64,000 nt of DNA, taken from assembly GCF_002272745.1 (NCBI RefSeq), contig NZ_NPBD01000002.1:1-64000 (forward strand), written 5' to 3'. The translations under genes were made by a program, and so were the position numbers. Below the pieces are notes generated by a model, which worked only from the letters and a program-made list of their open reading frames with translations, searched no databases and was not told where the DNA came from. Below are positions 26,189-36,758 of this stretch, in pieces. Position 1 is the first letter of the stretch, and each line of letters starts with the position of its first letter. Source of the stretch: Terribacillus saccharophilus. Lineage in GTDB: Bacteria; Bacillota; Bacilli; Bacillales; Amphibacillaceae.

Positions 26189-27198
26189 GCTACGAAGTAT
26201 TAGGGCTGTCAGCATTATGGTTTTTCCTTTTTGCTTATCTGATCATCGCATCGATTGATTTTGGTGCCGGTTTCTTTGCGTATTATGCCAAGCAGACGAA
26301 GAAGGATCATATCTTGAACCGCTTGATTTCCCGCTATCTATCTCCTGTTTGGGAAATCACGAATGTGTTCTTTATCTTCTTCTATTATGGACTGGCTGGT
26401 TTCTTTCCGGATGCTGGTTATTATTACGGATCTGCCATGCTTATACCAGGATCGATCATACTCGTCCTGATAGGTATAAGGGGATCCTTTTACGCCTTCG
26501 AGAATTACGGCTCACGCAGCAGCTTGCTGTACACATTCCTTTATGGTGCAAGTGGATTGCTTATTCCAGCCGCCATTTCAACAGGACTGACGATATCAGA
26601 AGGAGGCTTTTTACGCGAGGAGGGTGGCAGTATACACTTACGTTATACAGAGCTGCTCACAAACCCGTTTTCCTGGGCTGTCGTATTTCTTGCAATCGTC
26701 TCTGTACTGTATATCAGTGCTAACTTCCTGACTTACTATGCTAATAAAGCAGGAGATGAACCTGCACGAAAAATATTGCGGTCGTACGCTCTTTTCTGGT
26801 CGGCCCCGCAAATCATTGCTAGTTTGACGGCGTTCATTGCAATCAGCAGACAAAATCCAGAGCACTATAACAATATGCTTGATCTATGGTGGATGTTCGG
26901 TCTGTCAGTTCTATTTTTCTTGGGCGCAGTCTATTTCATTTACAAAGAAAGAAACTATGGGCTTTCATTCATTTGTGTGATGCTGCAATTCTTCTTTGCA
27001 CTTCTTGGTTATGGCATCGGTCATATGCCATATATACTATATGATCAGATCCAAGTGACAGCTGACGCAACACTTCCGGCAATGGGTACAGCTCTTCTTC
27101 TTGCCTTCGGTGGTGGCTTGCTCATGCTGATTCCTTCCTTGATATTTGTCATGCGGATGTTCCTATTCGATGCAGAATATGTAAAAGGAAAGAAATAA
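26185..27198 (+). CDS. cydB: Cytochrome bd-type quinol oxidase subunit II
   Basis: 337 residues with eight to nine membrane helices, beginning MSYEVLGLSALWFFLFAYL and with the conserved SIDFGAGFF and SPVWEITNVF motifs of CydB. It pairs with CydA to form the oxidase. It uses a GTG start overlapping the cydA stop (GTGA), preceded by GGAGGTGATC, an almost perfect ribosome site, so translation is coupled. No cydC or cydD assembly exporter follows. The ABC pair upstream does not look like CydDC, because it lacks the close spacing and is separated by a terminator. Confidence 0.92.
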   Translation: MSYEVLGLSALWFFLFAYLIIASIDFGAGFFAYYAKQTKKDHILNRLISRYLSPVWEITNVFFIFFYYGLAGFFPDAGYYYGSAMLIPGSIILVLIGIRGSFYAFENYGSRSSLLYTFLYGASGLLIPAAISTGLTISEGGFLREEGGSIHLRYTELLTNPFSWAVVFLAIVSVLYISANFLTYYANKAGDEPARKILRSYALFWSAPQIIASLTAFIAISRQNPEHYNNMLDLWWMFGLSVLFFLGAVYFIYKERNYGLSFICVMLQFFFALLGYGIGHMPYILYDQIQVTADATLPAMGTALLLAFGGGLLMLIPSLIFVMRMFLFDAEYVKGKK

Positions 27199-27258
27199 TA
27201 CAACCTTGACTGTTTATGATAGACTAGGATTAGTTTATGAAATAGTGGAGGAAGTACG

Positions 27259-27921
27259 ATGAAAAGAGAATTTGCAGTAATTGGATTAGGCCGCTTCGGA
27301 GGCAGCATCTGTATGGAATTAAGCCGAGAAGGATTCAATGTGCTGGCAATTGATATCGAAGAGGATAAAGTAAATGAATTCCGCAATATTGCTTCTCATG
27401 CTGTTATTGCGGATACGACGGATGAACAGGTATTAAAAGAGCTAGGTATACGAAATATCGAGCATGTGATCGTGGCAATTGGTGAGAATATCCAAGCGAG
27501 TATATTGACAACACTCATGCTAAAAGAACTTGGCATCAAAAAAATAACTGTCAAAGCTCAAAATGATTACCATGAAAAAGTACTGAGTAAAATAGGTGCC
27601 GATCACGTAGTCCATCCAGAACGTGATATGGGAAGAAGAATCGCCCATAAAATCATCAGCAATAACATTCTTGATTACTTGGAACTTAGTGATGAGCATA
27701 GTATCGTGGAGGTGCGTGCCGGTAAGAAAATGGCTGGCAGAACTCTTATAGAACTTGACATTCGAGCCGCATATGGCTGTAACGTCGTTGCCATCAAGCA
27801 GGCGAGTGAAATAAATGTAAGCCCTTCGCCGGATGCAGAGCTTGATACTGAAGATGTCTTGATCGTCATTGGTGCAGATCGAGATTTGGCTCGATTTGAA
27901 CGTTCCCTAGCAGATGACTGA
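27259..27921 (+). CDS. ktrC: KtrC potassium channel gating protein (RCK domain)
   Basis: 220 residues. The N-terminal RCK_N Rossmann domain has GLGRFGGSI (about 8-16) for ATP/ADP binding and the acidic end of strand two (IDIEED). The C-terminal RCK_C domain binds c-di-AMP in this family and closes the channel. As an octameric ring it gates a KtrB/KtrD-type pore; the transporter at 9077 is a candidate partner. The sequence is closest to KtrC, not KtrA, and its place beside rnjA is the KtrC position in B. subtilis. Confidence 0.93.
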   Translation: MKREFAVIGLGRFGGSICMELSREGFNVLAIDIEEDKVNEFRNIASHAVIADTTDEQVLKELGIRNIEHVIVAIGENIQASILTTLMLKELGIKKITVKAQNDYHEKVLSKIGADHVVHPERDMGRRIAHKIISNNILDYLELSDEHSIVEVRAGKKMAGRTLIELDIRAAYGCNVVAIKQASEINVSPSPDAELDTEDVLIVIGADRDLARFERSLADD

Positions 27922-27927
27922 CCCTTT

Positions 27928-27962
27928 AAACTCAAACAGTTGAACTGTTTGGGTTTTTTTAT
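27928..27962 (+). terminator. Terminator of ktrC
   Basis: AAACTCAAACAGT/ACTGTTTGGGTTT stem (one mismatch) followed by seven T. Confidence 0.8.
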
Positions 27963-28017
27963 GCCCAAAAAAGGTTACATACATTAGGAGGAAAAAATTG
28001 AAACGGGAGATGTTATT

Positions 28018-29742
28018 ATGTTTGAAAGAAGAACTGGAGCAGTCCTTGCTGATCAATTAGTTGATTGGGGTGTAGATCACATATACGGTATACCGGGCGA
28101 TTCGGTTAATGAATTCATCAGTGATTTACATAAGAAAGAGGACGAACTAAAATTCATCCAAGTCCGTCATGAGGAAGCCGGGGCACTTGCAGCTGCTGCC
28201 TATGCCAAGCTTACTGGAAAACTTGGGGTCTGTTTGTCGATTGCGGGACCAGGAGCTGTCCACTTGCTGAATGGATTATATGATGCGCGGGAAGATAAGG
28301 CACCTGTTCTTGCTATTGTTGGACAAGTACCTAGTAATGAGTTGGGTACCGGCGCTTTCCAGGAAGTTAAGCTCGAGCAAATGTTTGAAGACGTAGCTGT
28401 GTTCAATGAGAGGGCAGAGTCATTCGAGCAGTTGCCCGATCTTTTGAATCAAGCAATCCGGGAAGCATATGCTAACTCAGGTGTCAGTGTACTTGTAGTT
28501 TCGGATGACCTGTTCGCTGAGAAGCATCCCGAAAAGCCCGGTAAAACGTCAGCTAATTATGCAAAGCCGAGAATTGCTCCTGCTAGACAGGATCTTGAGG
28601 AAGCAGTCAAGCTGATCAATCAAGCGAAAAAACCAATTATCCTAGCGGGTAAAGGGGCGAAGCATGCTCGTACAGAGCTTCTCACATTTGCAGAGCATAT
28701 AAAATCTCCAATAATTTTAAGCCTTCTTGCAAAGGGAATCATTCCTGACCATCATAGCTATTGCTTGGGTCAGCATGGTCAAATCGGGACAACGCCTTCT
28801 TATGAGGCAATCAATGAGGCTGATTTGCTGCTGCTTGTAGGTACCAGCTTCCCTTATCGTTCGTTCCTGCCTGATAACTTACCTGCAATCCAAATCGATA
28901 ATAAGGCAAGTGCAATCGGAAGTATCTATCCTGTAGAGGTCGGATTGCCAGGAGATGCTAAAGAAGTGTTAGAGGAATTGACAAGAACAACAGAGGAAAA
29001 GGTTGAGACGGATTATATCGAAAAATATCAAGCAAAAATGAAGGAATGGCACACGCAGCTTCAAATGCAAAAGAAAAGAGAGGAGTCACCAATACAGCCT
29101 CCTCAAATTATGTATGCTTTAGAAAAGAATATAGAGAAAGATGCCGTCATTTCATCTGATGTAGGGAATGTAACTGTTTGGACTACACGATATCTGCCTT
29201 TGACACAACAGGAATTCATTGTATCGGGTCGACTTGCAACAATGGGCTGCGGACTGCCTGGTGCCATTGCAGCTAAGATGGCATATCCAGATAAGCAGGC
29301 AATAGCTATATGCGGGGACGGCGGCTTTAGTATGAATATGCAGGATTTTGTCACGGCGGTAAAATACGATCTGCCAGTGAAAGTGATTGTTCTTAATAAC
29401 AGCCAGCTTGGCTTGATCAAATTTGAACAGGCGACGATTGGTTCTTCCAACTACGGAATTGAAATGGGAGAGATGAATTTTGCTCAATTCGCTCAATCCT
29501 GCGGAGGGGAGGGCTACCGAGTTGAGAAGTTTGAAGACTTGGAAACAAGCATCAAACAAGCATTCTTATCCGATAAACCGGCGATAATTGATGTGGTAAT
29601 TGAGGATATGGCGCCGCTGCCAGGAAAAATTTCCTATCAGCAGGCTGTAAAATATACAGAATATCTGATTAAAGAATTCTTCTCTACCGGGAAAATAGAG
29701 CTTCCAAATATGAAAGAGTCAGTTAAACGTCTCTTGAAATAA
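28018..29742 (+). CDS. poxB: Pyruvate oxidase / ThDP-dependent enzyme (YdaP-like)
   Basis: 574 residues. The three-domain ThDP fold is visible: an N-terminal pyrimidine domain with the activating Glu (RHEEAGALAAAAYAKLTG), a central FAD-type domain, and a C-terminal pyrophosphate domain with GDGGFSMNMQDF and NNSQLGL. Acetolactate-synthase-like, but its length and QEVKLEQMFEDVAVFNERAE segment fit pyruvate oxidase (YdaP/PoxB). This converts pyruvate to acetate (quinone-linked) or acetyl phosphate (oxygen-linked), and the two cannot be told apart here. The ATG has GGGAG 8 bases upstream; a stronger AGGAGG farther up serves a small overlapping frame. Confidence 0.88.
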   Translation: MFERRTGAVLADQLVDWGVDHIYGIPGDSVNEFISDLHKKEDELKFIQVRHEEAGALAAAAYAKLTGKLGVCLSIAGPGAVHLLNGLYDAREDKAPVLAIVGQVPSNELGTGAFQEVKLEQMFEDVAVFNERAESFEQLPDLLNQAIREAYANSGVSVLVVSDDLFAEKHPEKPGKTSANYAKPRIAPARQDLEEAVKLINQAKKPIILAGKGAKHARTELLTFAEHIKSPIILSLLAKGIIPDHHSYCLGQHGQIGTTPSYEAINEADLLLLVGTSFPYRSFLPDNLPAIQIDNKASAIGSIYPVEVGLPGDAKEVLEELTRTTEEKVETDYIEKYQAKMKEWHTQLQMQKKREESPIQPPQIMYALEKNIEKDAVISSDVGNVTVWTTRYLPLTQQEFIVSGRLATMGCGLPGAIAAKMAYPDKQAIAICGDGGFSMNMQDFVTAVKYDLPVKVIVLNNSQLGLIKFEQATIGSSNYGIEMGEMNFAQFAQSCGGEGYRVEKFEDLETSIKQAFLSDKPAIIDVVIEDMAPLPGKISYQQAVKYTEYLIKEFFSTGKIELPNMKESVKRLLK

Positions 29743-29743
29743 G

Positions 29744-29774
29744 AAAAGCCTGAGCGATAAGCTCAGGCTTTTTA
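29744..29774. terminator. Bidirectional terminator between poxB and rnjA
   Basis: Stem AAAAGCCTGAGC/GCTCAGGCTTTT between convergent genes. Confidence 0.9.
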
Positions 29775-31442
29775 TTATACTTCCATGATGATCGGAAGTA
29801 CCATTGGGCGACGCTTCGTTTTTTCAAACAAGAACGGCGCAATTGTATCTGTAATTTCATTTTTGATTTCAGACCATTGAGTTGTTTTTCTTTCCATCAC
29901 TTTATTTAGATGGGCAGAAACAATTTTTTGTGCCTCATTGATAAGGTCTTCTGATTCACGCATGTAAACGAAACCGCGTGAAATGATATCCGGACCAGAA
30001 GCAATGCGGAATTCTTTCATATTGATGCTTACAACGACAATGACAAGTCCTTCTTCAGAAAGGATGCGGCGATCGCGTAATACGATATTACCGATATCAC
30101 CAATACCGCTGCCGTCCACATAGATGGAACCAGATGGAATCTTACCTGCAATGGCAGCACTATCCTTGCCTAATGCCAATACATCACCGTTATCCATGAT
30201 GAAGGAATTCTCTTCGCTAATACCAGTAAGCTTGCCAAGCTTCATATGCTCGACTAGCATGCGGTATTCACCGTGGATCGGCATGAAGTATTTCGGATTC
30301 ATCAAACGAAGCATTAATTTTTGTTCTTCTTGACTACCGTGACCAGAAGTATGGATGTTATTCAATGCACCATGAATGACGTCCGCTCCTGCGCGATACA
30401 GCATGTTGATAATACGGCTTACACTAATCGCATTACCCGGAATCGGGGAAGACGAGAAGACAACCGAATCGCCAGGCTGAATCTGAATCTGACGGTGTGT
30501 GCCGTTAGCAATTCGAGAAAGTGCAGCCATTGGTTCACCTTGAGAACCAGTACATAGAATAACGACTTCATTCGCAGGCAGACGATTAATCTGATGCGAA
30601 TCGATGAACGTTTCCTTCGGTGCATTGATAAATCCAAGTTCGATACCGAGGTTGATATTTGTTTCCATACTTCTTCCGAAGATGGCAACTTTACGGCCTG
30701 TTTTCACAGCTGAATCGATTACTTGCTGCAACCGGTGGATATTGGAAGCAAAAGTAGCAAATATCAAGCGGCCGTCGACACGTCTGAAAATATCATTGAT
30801 ACTTTCACCGACAACACGTTCAGACATAGTGAATCCTGGTACTTCACTATTTGTAGAGTCAGATAGTAAGCAAAGTACGCCTTCTTTGCCGATTTCAGCC
30901 ATTTTTGCTATGTCAGCTGGCTGTCCGACCGGAGTGAAATCAAATTTGAAGTCACCGGTATGCACGATGTTGCCAGGAGGGGTCTTAACGACTACACCGA
31001 ATGATTCTGGAATACTATGCGTTGTACGGAAAAAGCTAACAGAAGTCTTTCTGAACTTGATAATGTCATCTTCTCCATAAATGTTAAGCTTTGCATTGCG
31101 CAAAAGGCCATGCTCATCCAATTTATTTTTGATCATTCCCATTGCAAGTTTCCCTGCATAAATCGGAATGTTCACTTCTTTTAAGAGGTAAGGTACGCCG
31201 CCGATATGGTCCTCGTGACCGTGAGTAATGAATAAACCTTTGATTTTATCCTGGTTTTGCACGATGTATGTGAAATCAGGAATAACATAGTCAATACCGA
31301 GAAGCTCGTCCTCAGGGAATTTGATTCCTGCATCGATTATGATAATTTCATCCTGGAATTGGACACCATACATGTTTTTGCCGATTTCTCCGAGTCCGCC
31401 AATGGCAAAAACAGCTGTTTGGTCATTTTTTACGAATTTCAT
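29775..31442 (-). CDS. rnjA: Ribonuclease J1
   Basis: 555 residues. The metallo-beta-lactamase motif HGHEDH is at residues 74-79, followed by a beta-CASP domain and the C-terminal domain. RNase J1 is the 5'-to-3' exonuclease and endonuclease that drives bulk mRNA decay and rRNA maturation in Firmicutes. It overlaps rpoY by four bases, as in B. subtilis. The start is fixed by the overlap and by GAAATG context. It is transcribed from a promoter about 480 bases upstream, through rpoY and a long leader. Confidence 0.97.
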   Translation of the reverse strand: MKFVKNDQTAVFAIGGLGEIGKNMYGVQFQDEIIIIDAGIKFPEDELLGIDYVIPDFTYIVQNQDKIKGLFITHGHEDHIGGVPYLLKEVNIPIYAGKLAMGMIKNKLDEHGLLRNAKLNIYGEDDIIKFRKTSVSFFRTTHSIPESFGVVVKTPPGNIVHTGDFKFDFTPVGQPADIAKMAEIGKEGVLCLLSDSTNSEVPGFTMSERVVGESINDIFRRVDGRLIFATFASNIHRLQQVIDSAVKTGRKVAIFGRSMETNINLGIELGFINAPKETFIDSHQINRLPANEVVILCTGSQGEPMAALSRIANGTHRQIQIQPGDSVVFSSSPIPGNAISVSRIINMLYRAGADVIHGALNNIHTSGHGSQEEQKLMLRLMNPKYFMPIHGEYRMLVEHMKLGKLTGISEENSFIMDNGDVLALGKDSAAIAGKIPSGSIYVDGSGIGDIGNIVLRDRRILSEEGLVIVVVSINMKEFRIASGPDIISRGFVYMRESEDLINEAQKIVSAHLNKVMERKTTQWSEIKNEITDTIAPFLFEKTKRRPMVLPIIMEV

Positions 31443-31651
31443 TTCGCTTGCTCCAATTTGAAGTCTTCAGATTGTTTCTCATATGCAAGATGTGCTTCAT
31501 CGAGCGGCTGGATGAACTCGATGTTGATATCACGATCTGCTAGTGTTTTACGTACCTGTCTAATACTTTCCGCTTCCATGTACAAGCTCTTAGAGCGTTC
31601 ACGTACAGGAATTTCGGATGGGTTTTCTTGATAAAATACTTTAAATACCAT
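31439..31651 (-). CDS. rpoY: RNA polymerase epsilon subunit
   Basis: 70 residues, beginning [20 protein letters not shown]. This is the Firmicute-specific epsilon subunit (YkzG), which binds near the DNA jaw of RNA polymerase and is always next to rnjA. GGAGAG lies seven bases upstream of the ATG at 31651; the ATG at 31681 has no site. The two proteins are translationally coupled by a four-base overlap. Confidence 0.95.
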   Translation of the reverse strand: MVFKVFYQENPSEIPVRERSKSLYMEAESIRQVRKTLADRDINIEFIQPLDEAHLAYEKQSEDFKLEQAK

Positions 31652-31743
31652 ATCTATCTCTCCTATTCTTATGGTTGACAATTGCTTTTATATCCATAAC
31701 GAACGGAGCAAGTCTGTGTAAAAACCGAATTGCTGACGTATTG

Positions 31744-31845
31744 CTATTCAGTTAGATCTTGTCCGCACGTAGTAGGCACTCGTCGTTTTTGGCCAAATAA
31801 ATCTTTCCACCGTTTCTTTAACTTTTCCTTCAAACGCTTGAGCAC
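31744..31845 (-). CDS. Putative 33-residue cationic amphipathic peptide in the rpoY-rnjA leader
   Basis: A GTG-started frame, preceded by AAAGGAG at a spacing of nine bases. It encodes an N-terminal MLKRLKEKLKKRWKDLF, which would form a strongly basic amphipathic helix (Leu2, Leu5, Leu9, Trp13, Leu16 and Phe17 on one face), and a tail ending CGQDLTE. It lies about 70 bases after a SigA-type promoter and 92 bases before rpoY. Nothing known matches. It could be a leader peptide controlling rpoY-rnjA, a membrane-active peptide, or chance. A TTG three codons upstream is a weaker start. Confidence 0.4.
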   Translation of the reverse strand: MLKRLKEKLKKRWKDLFGQKRRVPTTCGQDLTE

Positions 31846-31915
31846 ACGAAGCAACTCCTTTCGTTTCGCAGAAAAGCAAGAAAAAACGTTTACCCGTCCA
31901 ATCCCTCTTACTTAC

Positions 31916-31944
31916 AGTATAGTATGAAAACGCTAAGATGAAAA
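31916..31944 (-). promoter_or_regulatory. SigA-type promoter for rpoY-rnjA
   Basis: On the minus strand TTTTCA, a 17-base spacer, then TATACT with an overlapping TACTAT. This gives a leader of about 260 bases before rpoY that contains the putative small peptide frame and no other feature I can see. On the other side, 31945-32114 holds only the ykrA leader. Confidence 0.5.
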
Positions 31945-32114
31945 CAAAAACACAGCATACTTTCAAAAAAACTGCCGATAAAAGGAAGGGATGGTTGTTT
32001 TCTCTTGGGATTCATGTAAAGATATTTTTCGACGAACCTGCATAACTTATACTCGATTATAAGAAGTAGAGAAGAAAGATGCAAGGGCAGGAAAGACTAA
32101 GAGGAGGATGAACT

Positions 32115-32888
32115 ATGGAGAAAAGAATCGTATTCCTGGATATCGATGGCACAATTCTGAACACAAAGGGTGAAATCCCGCAGGCAACTAAGGAAGCTGT
32201 TCAAGCGCTGAAGGATAATGGTCATTACGTTGCAATAGCGACAGGGCGGGCCCCGTTCATGTTTGAGGATATCCGTAAAGAGCTTGGTATTACTTCTTTT
32301 GTAAGCTATAACGGTCAGTACGTCGTCTTCGAAGGGGAAGTCATCCATCGTAATCCGATAGAACGGGAGCATTTGCTTCATTTATATAATGAAGCGTCCG
32401 AGAAAGAGCATGCGATGGTGTTTATGGGAGATACGATCATGAAGGCTTCAGAAACTGATAATGGATTTGTACGTGACAGTCTAGCATCTTTAGGGTTTAC
32501 ATATCCGGAAATTGATAAAGACTATTTTCATCATGAACCGATTTACCAAGCGCTCCTATTTTGTGAAGAGCATGACCTACATGTTTATGCGGATCATCAT
32601 AAGCATGTACGGTTCATCCGATGGCATCCGCTCTCCTGTGATGTACTGCCCGGTGACGGTTCCAAGAAGATCGGAGTTATAAAGTTGCTGGAAGCAGCAG
32701 GTCTTTCTGTACAATCAACATATGCTTGTGGAGATGGATTGAATGATTTGGAGATGATTGAATTTGCAGGTACTGGTATTGTGATGGGGAATGCAGTACC
32801 AGAATTGAAGGAGCTCGCTGACATCCAGACAGCACATGTGGATGAGGACGGACTTGCGCTTGGTCTGAAAAAGGCTGGGTTGATATAA
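32115..32888 (+). CDS. ykrA: HAD-superfamily phosphatase (Cof-like, YkrA)
   Basis: 257 residues. HAD motif I DIDGTILNTKG (about residues 9-19) carries the nucleophile Asp, motif II is AIATGRAPF, and motif IV GDGLNDLEMIEFAG binds magnesium. A C2B-type cap lies in the middle, as in Cof-type phosphatases that act on sugar phosphates or flavin-related compounds. The substrate is unknown. GAGGAGGATG precedes the ATG. It is convergent with def. Confidence 0.9.
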   Translation: MEKRIVFLDIDGTILNTKGEIPQATKEAVQALKDNGHYVAIATGRAPFMFEDIRKELGITSFVSYNGQYVVFEGEVIHRNPIEREHLLHLYNEASEKEHAMVFMGDTIMKASETDNGFVRDSLASLGFTYPEIDKDYFHHEPIYQALLFCEEHDLHVYADHHKHVRFIRWHPLSCDVLPGDGSKKIGVIKLLEAAGLSVQSTYACGDGLNDLEMIEFAGTGIVMGNAVPELKELADIQTAHVDEDGLALGLKKAGLI

Positions 32889-32921
32889 AAAACGCGCACT
32901 CTTTGAGAGTGCGCATTTTTT
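32887..32921. terminator. Bidirectional terminator between ykrA and def
   Basis: Stem CGCGCACTCT/AGAGTGCGCA flanked by A and T runs. Confidence 0.85.
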
Positions 32922-33474
32922 ATAATTCTATCGGTTTAGAGTTATCCGGCTGTGCGAAAGGATCTTCTTTATTAATACGATCATAAAACATTGTTCCGTT
33001 TAAATGATCGATTTCATGTTGGAAGACCACAGCTGCGTAGCCTTTCAGGCGCAATTTGACTTCCTTGCCTTCCAGAGTGACTGCCTTAATTGTAATACGG
33101 GAATAGCGAGGTACGTATCCGGGTATTTCACGATCAACCGACAGGCAGCCCTCTCCACTCATCAAGTAAGTGTGTTCGACAGAATGACTGACGATTTTTG
33201 GGTTAAAAAGACCATATTCATAAAAGGTGCCGTTAGGATCTTCAAAATAAACAGCTATCATGCGCTTTGAAATACCGATTTGAGGTGCAGCCAAACCTAC
33301 GCCGGGGCGAAGATCATATTTTGCGGCCAAATCATCATCCTGGCTATTTCTCAAGTATTCAAGCATATCTGTCAACGTTTGTTTATCTTCATCCGATGCG
33401 GGCAGCTCCACTTCTTTAGCAACTTGTTCAAGAATCGGATTGCCTTCTCGGATAATATCTTCCATGGTAATCAT
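32920..33474 (-). CDS. def: Peptide deformylase, type 2
   Basis: 184 residues. The three deformylase motifs are [10 protein letters not shown] (58-67), EGCLS with metal ligand Cys110, and QHEIDHLNG with ligands His153 and His157. The insertions in the first half make it the Gram-positive type 2 form (YkrB/DefB). It removes formyl from the N-terminal Met of new proteins, using iron. AAGGAGTGATC precedes the ATG at 33474; an earlier ATG six codons upstream lacks a site. Confidence 0.96.
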   Translation of the reverse strand: MITMEDIIREGNPILEQVAKEVELPASDEDKQTLTDMLEYLRNSQDDDLAAKYDLRPGVGLAAPQIGISKRMIAVYFEDPNGTFYEYGLFNPKIVSHSVEHTYLMSGEGCLSVDREIPGYVPRYSRITIKAVTLEGKEVKLRLKGYAAVVFQHEIDHLNGTMFYDRINKEDPFAQPDNSKPIEL

Positions 33475-33653
33475 GCTGATCACTCCTTGCACTGTTACTT
33501 TTCCGTTCTATAGTGTATCACAAGAATGTCTGTATGACACCAGAATCAGTTTACAGAATCGTTTATCGTATTTCTTTCGCGAATTTTGTGTTTGGTATAC
33601 AATGTAGGAGAATACATAGAAGCTGTGTGTAACATGGCAGAGGAGGATACGTT

Positions 33654-34307
33654 TTGCGCAAGTTAGGATTAGGCATACTCCTGATGGGGAGCGCTGTGGG
33701 ACTCACTGCATGTAACAATGCATCACCGGAGGAGCAGGTCTACAATCATTTAGAGGAGACTGTATCTCTGGAATCGGGATATGTCGAGCAACAAGAGTCT
33801 TTGACAGATTTGGAAAAGAAAGAACAGGACTTATACAACGAAATTTTGCAGCTGGGTACGGATGAACTGGATCAAATCAAAAGTAAGTCCCAGGAAGCAA
33901 TTGACTTGATCGGACAACGTAAAGATGCGCTTGCGAAGGAAAAAGAAAGCTTGGATGAGGCAGAAGCTGAGTTTAAGGAAGTGGATTCTATCATTGATGA
34001 GCTAGAAAGTGATGATGCAAAGCAGAAGGCTCAGACACTTTATGATACGATGGAGGCGCGATATAGTGCATATGACAAACTCCATGAAGCATATACGAAA
34101 GCGTTGGATGAAGATAACACTTTGTATGACATGTTCCAGCAAGATGACATTACGCAGGATGAATTAACCAGCCAAATCGAAAAGATTAATGCAGGTTATG
34201 AAGAAATCAAAACGGCCAATGAGGAATTCAATACACAGACAGAAGCGTTTAATGAACAAAAACAGCAGTTTTATGAAGCTGCGGGTCTGAATGTAGAGAA
34301 CGAATAA
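33654..34307 (+). CDS. ykyA: YkyA-family lipoprotein
   Basis: 217 residues. The signal peptide ends in lipobox LTAC (Cys20), so the protein is lipid-anchored outside the membrane. The rest is a long, highly acidic coiled-coil region (about 30-200) of heptads rich in Glu, Lys and Gln. Matches YkyA (PF10368), a putative cell-wall-binding lipoprotein found just upstream of pdhA in Bacillus, as here. TTG start with GAGGAGGATA upstream. A terminator closes it, so it is not in the pdh operon. Confidence 0.88.
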   Translation: MRKLGLGILLMGSAVGLTACNNASPEEQVYNHLEETVSLESGYVEQQESLTDLEKKEQDLYNEILQLGTDELDQIKSKSQEAIDLIGQRKDALAKEKESLDEAEAEFKEVDSIIDELESDDAKQKAQTLYDTMEARYSAYDKLHEAYTKALDEDNTLYDMFQQDDITQDELTSQIEKINAGYEEIKTANEEFNTQTEAFNEQKQQFYEAAGLNVENE

Positions 34308-34310
34308 GGA

Positions 34311-34347
34311 AAAACCCTTTTCTCGAAATGAGAGGAGGGTTTTTTTA
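34311..34347 (+). terminator. Terminator of ykyA
   Basis: Stem AAAACCCTTTTCTC/GAGAGGAGGGTTTT (imperfect) followed by seven T. Confidence 0.8.
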
Positions 34348-35753
<1,406 letters not shown>

Positions 35754-35756
35754 GTC

Positions 35757-36734
35757 ATGGCACAAATGACAATGATCCAAGCAATCACTGATGCTCTCCG
35801 TACGGAACTGAAGAATGACGAAAACGTTATGGTCTTCGGGGAAGACGTTGGTAAAAACGGCGGCGTATTCCGTGCGACTGAAGGTCTGCAAGCTGAATTC
35901 GGCGAAGACCGCGTATTCGATACACCACTTGCAGAATCTGCAATCGGCGGTATGGCTGTAGGTCTTGCGATCGAAGGCTTCCGTCCGGTACCTGAAATCC
36001 AGTTCTTTGGCTTCGTATATGAAGTTATGGACGCAATCAGCGGACAATTGGCTCGTTTGCGCTACCGTTCCGGCGGCACGCAAAGCGCTCCAGTAACAAT
36101 CCGTGCGCCATTCGGCGGCGGTGTGCACACTCCTGAGTTGCACGCTGATTCCCTTGAAGGGCTTATGGCACAACAGCCTGGTCTTAAAGTGGTTATCCCA
36201 TCTAACCCTTACGATGCAAAAGGTCTTTTGATCTCTGCGATCCGCGACAACGATCCAGTTATCTACCTTGAGCACATGAAACTTTACCGTTCATTCCGTG
36301 AAGAGGTTCCTGAAGAGGAATACACTGTTGAACTTGGTAAAGCAGCTGTTAAGCGTGAAGGTACTGATGTTACATTAATCGCCTATGGCGCAATGGTTCA
36401 AGCTTCTTTGAAAGCTGCAGAAGAACTTGAGAAAAACAATGTATCCGCTGAAGTTATCGACTTGCGTACTGTAAGCCCGATCGATCTAGATACAGTTCTT
36501 GCATCTGTTAAGAAAACTGGCCGTGTTGTAGTTGTGCAGGAAGCACAGCGTCAAGCAGGTATCGCAGCTCACTTGATCTCTGAGATCCAAGAGCGTGCAA
36601 TCCTTCATCTTGAAGCGCCAGTAATGCGTGTCGCGGCACCAGATACTGTATTTGCTTTCTCACAAGCAGAAGAAGTATGGCTTCCAAACCATAACGACAT
36701 CGTGGAAAAAGCAAACGAAGTAATCAATTTCTAA
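35757..36734 (+). CDS. pdhB: Pyruvate dehydrogenase E1 component, beta subunit
   Basis: 325 residues, a transketolase-type protein. The N-terminal [18 protein letters not shown] and the [12 protein letters not shown] stretch are E1-beta signatures, and the C-terminal domain contains the Ile-rich dimerization strands ([12 protein letters not shown]). It forms the alpha2-beta2 E1 with PdhA. Its Shine-Dalgarno AAAAGGAG lies within the last codons of pdhA. Nothing is unusual in length or motif. Confidence 0.97.
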   Translation: MAQMTMIQAITDALRTELKNDENVMVFGEDVGKNGGVFRATEGLQAEFGEDRVFDTPLAESAIGGMAVGLAIEGFRPVPEIQFFGFVYEVMDAISGQLARLRYRSGGTQSAPVTIRAPFGGGVHTPELHADSLEGLMAQQPGLKVVIPSNPYDAKGLLISAIRDNDPVIYLEHMKLYRSFREEVPEEEYTVELGKAAVKREGTDVTLIAYGAMVQASLKAAEELEKNNVSAEVIDLRTVSPIDLDTVLASVKKTGRVVVVQEAQRQAGIAAHLISEIQERAILHLEAPVMRVAAPDTVFAFSQAEEVWLPNHNDIVEKANEVINF

Positions 36735-36758
36735 AAGCAGAATCAGGAGGTAATTATT

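Noticed and set aside
30604..31080. 158-codon plus-strand frame inside rnjA
   Set aside because: Antisense shadow of a strongly conserved gene; no start signals.
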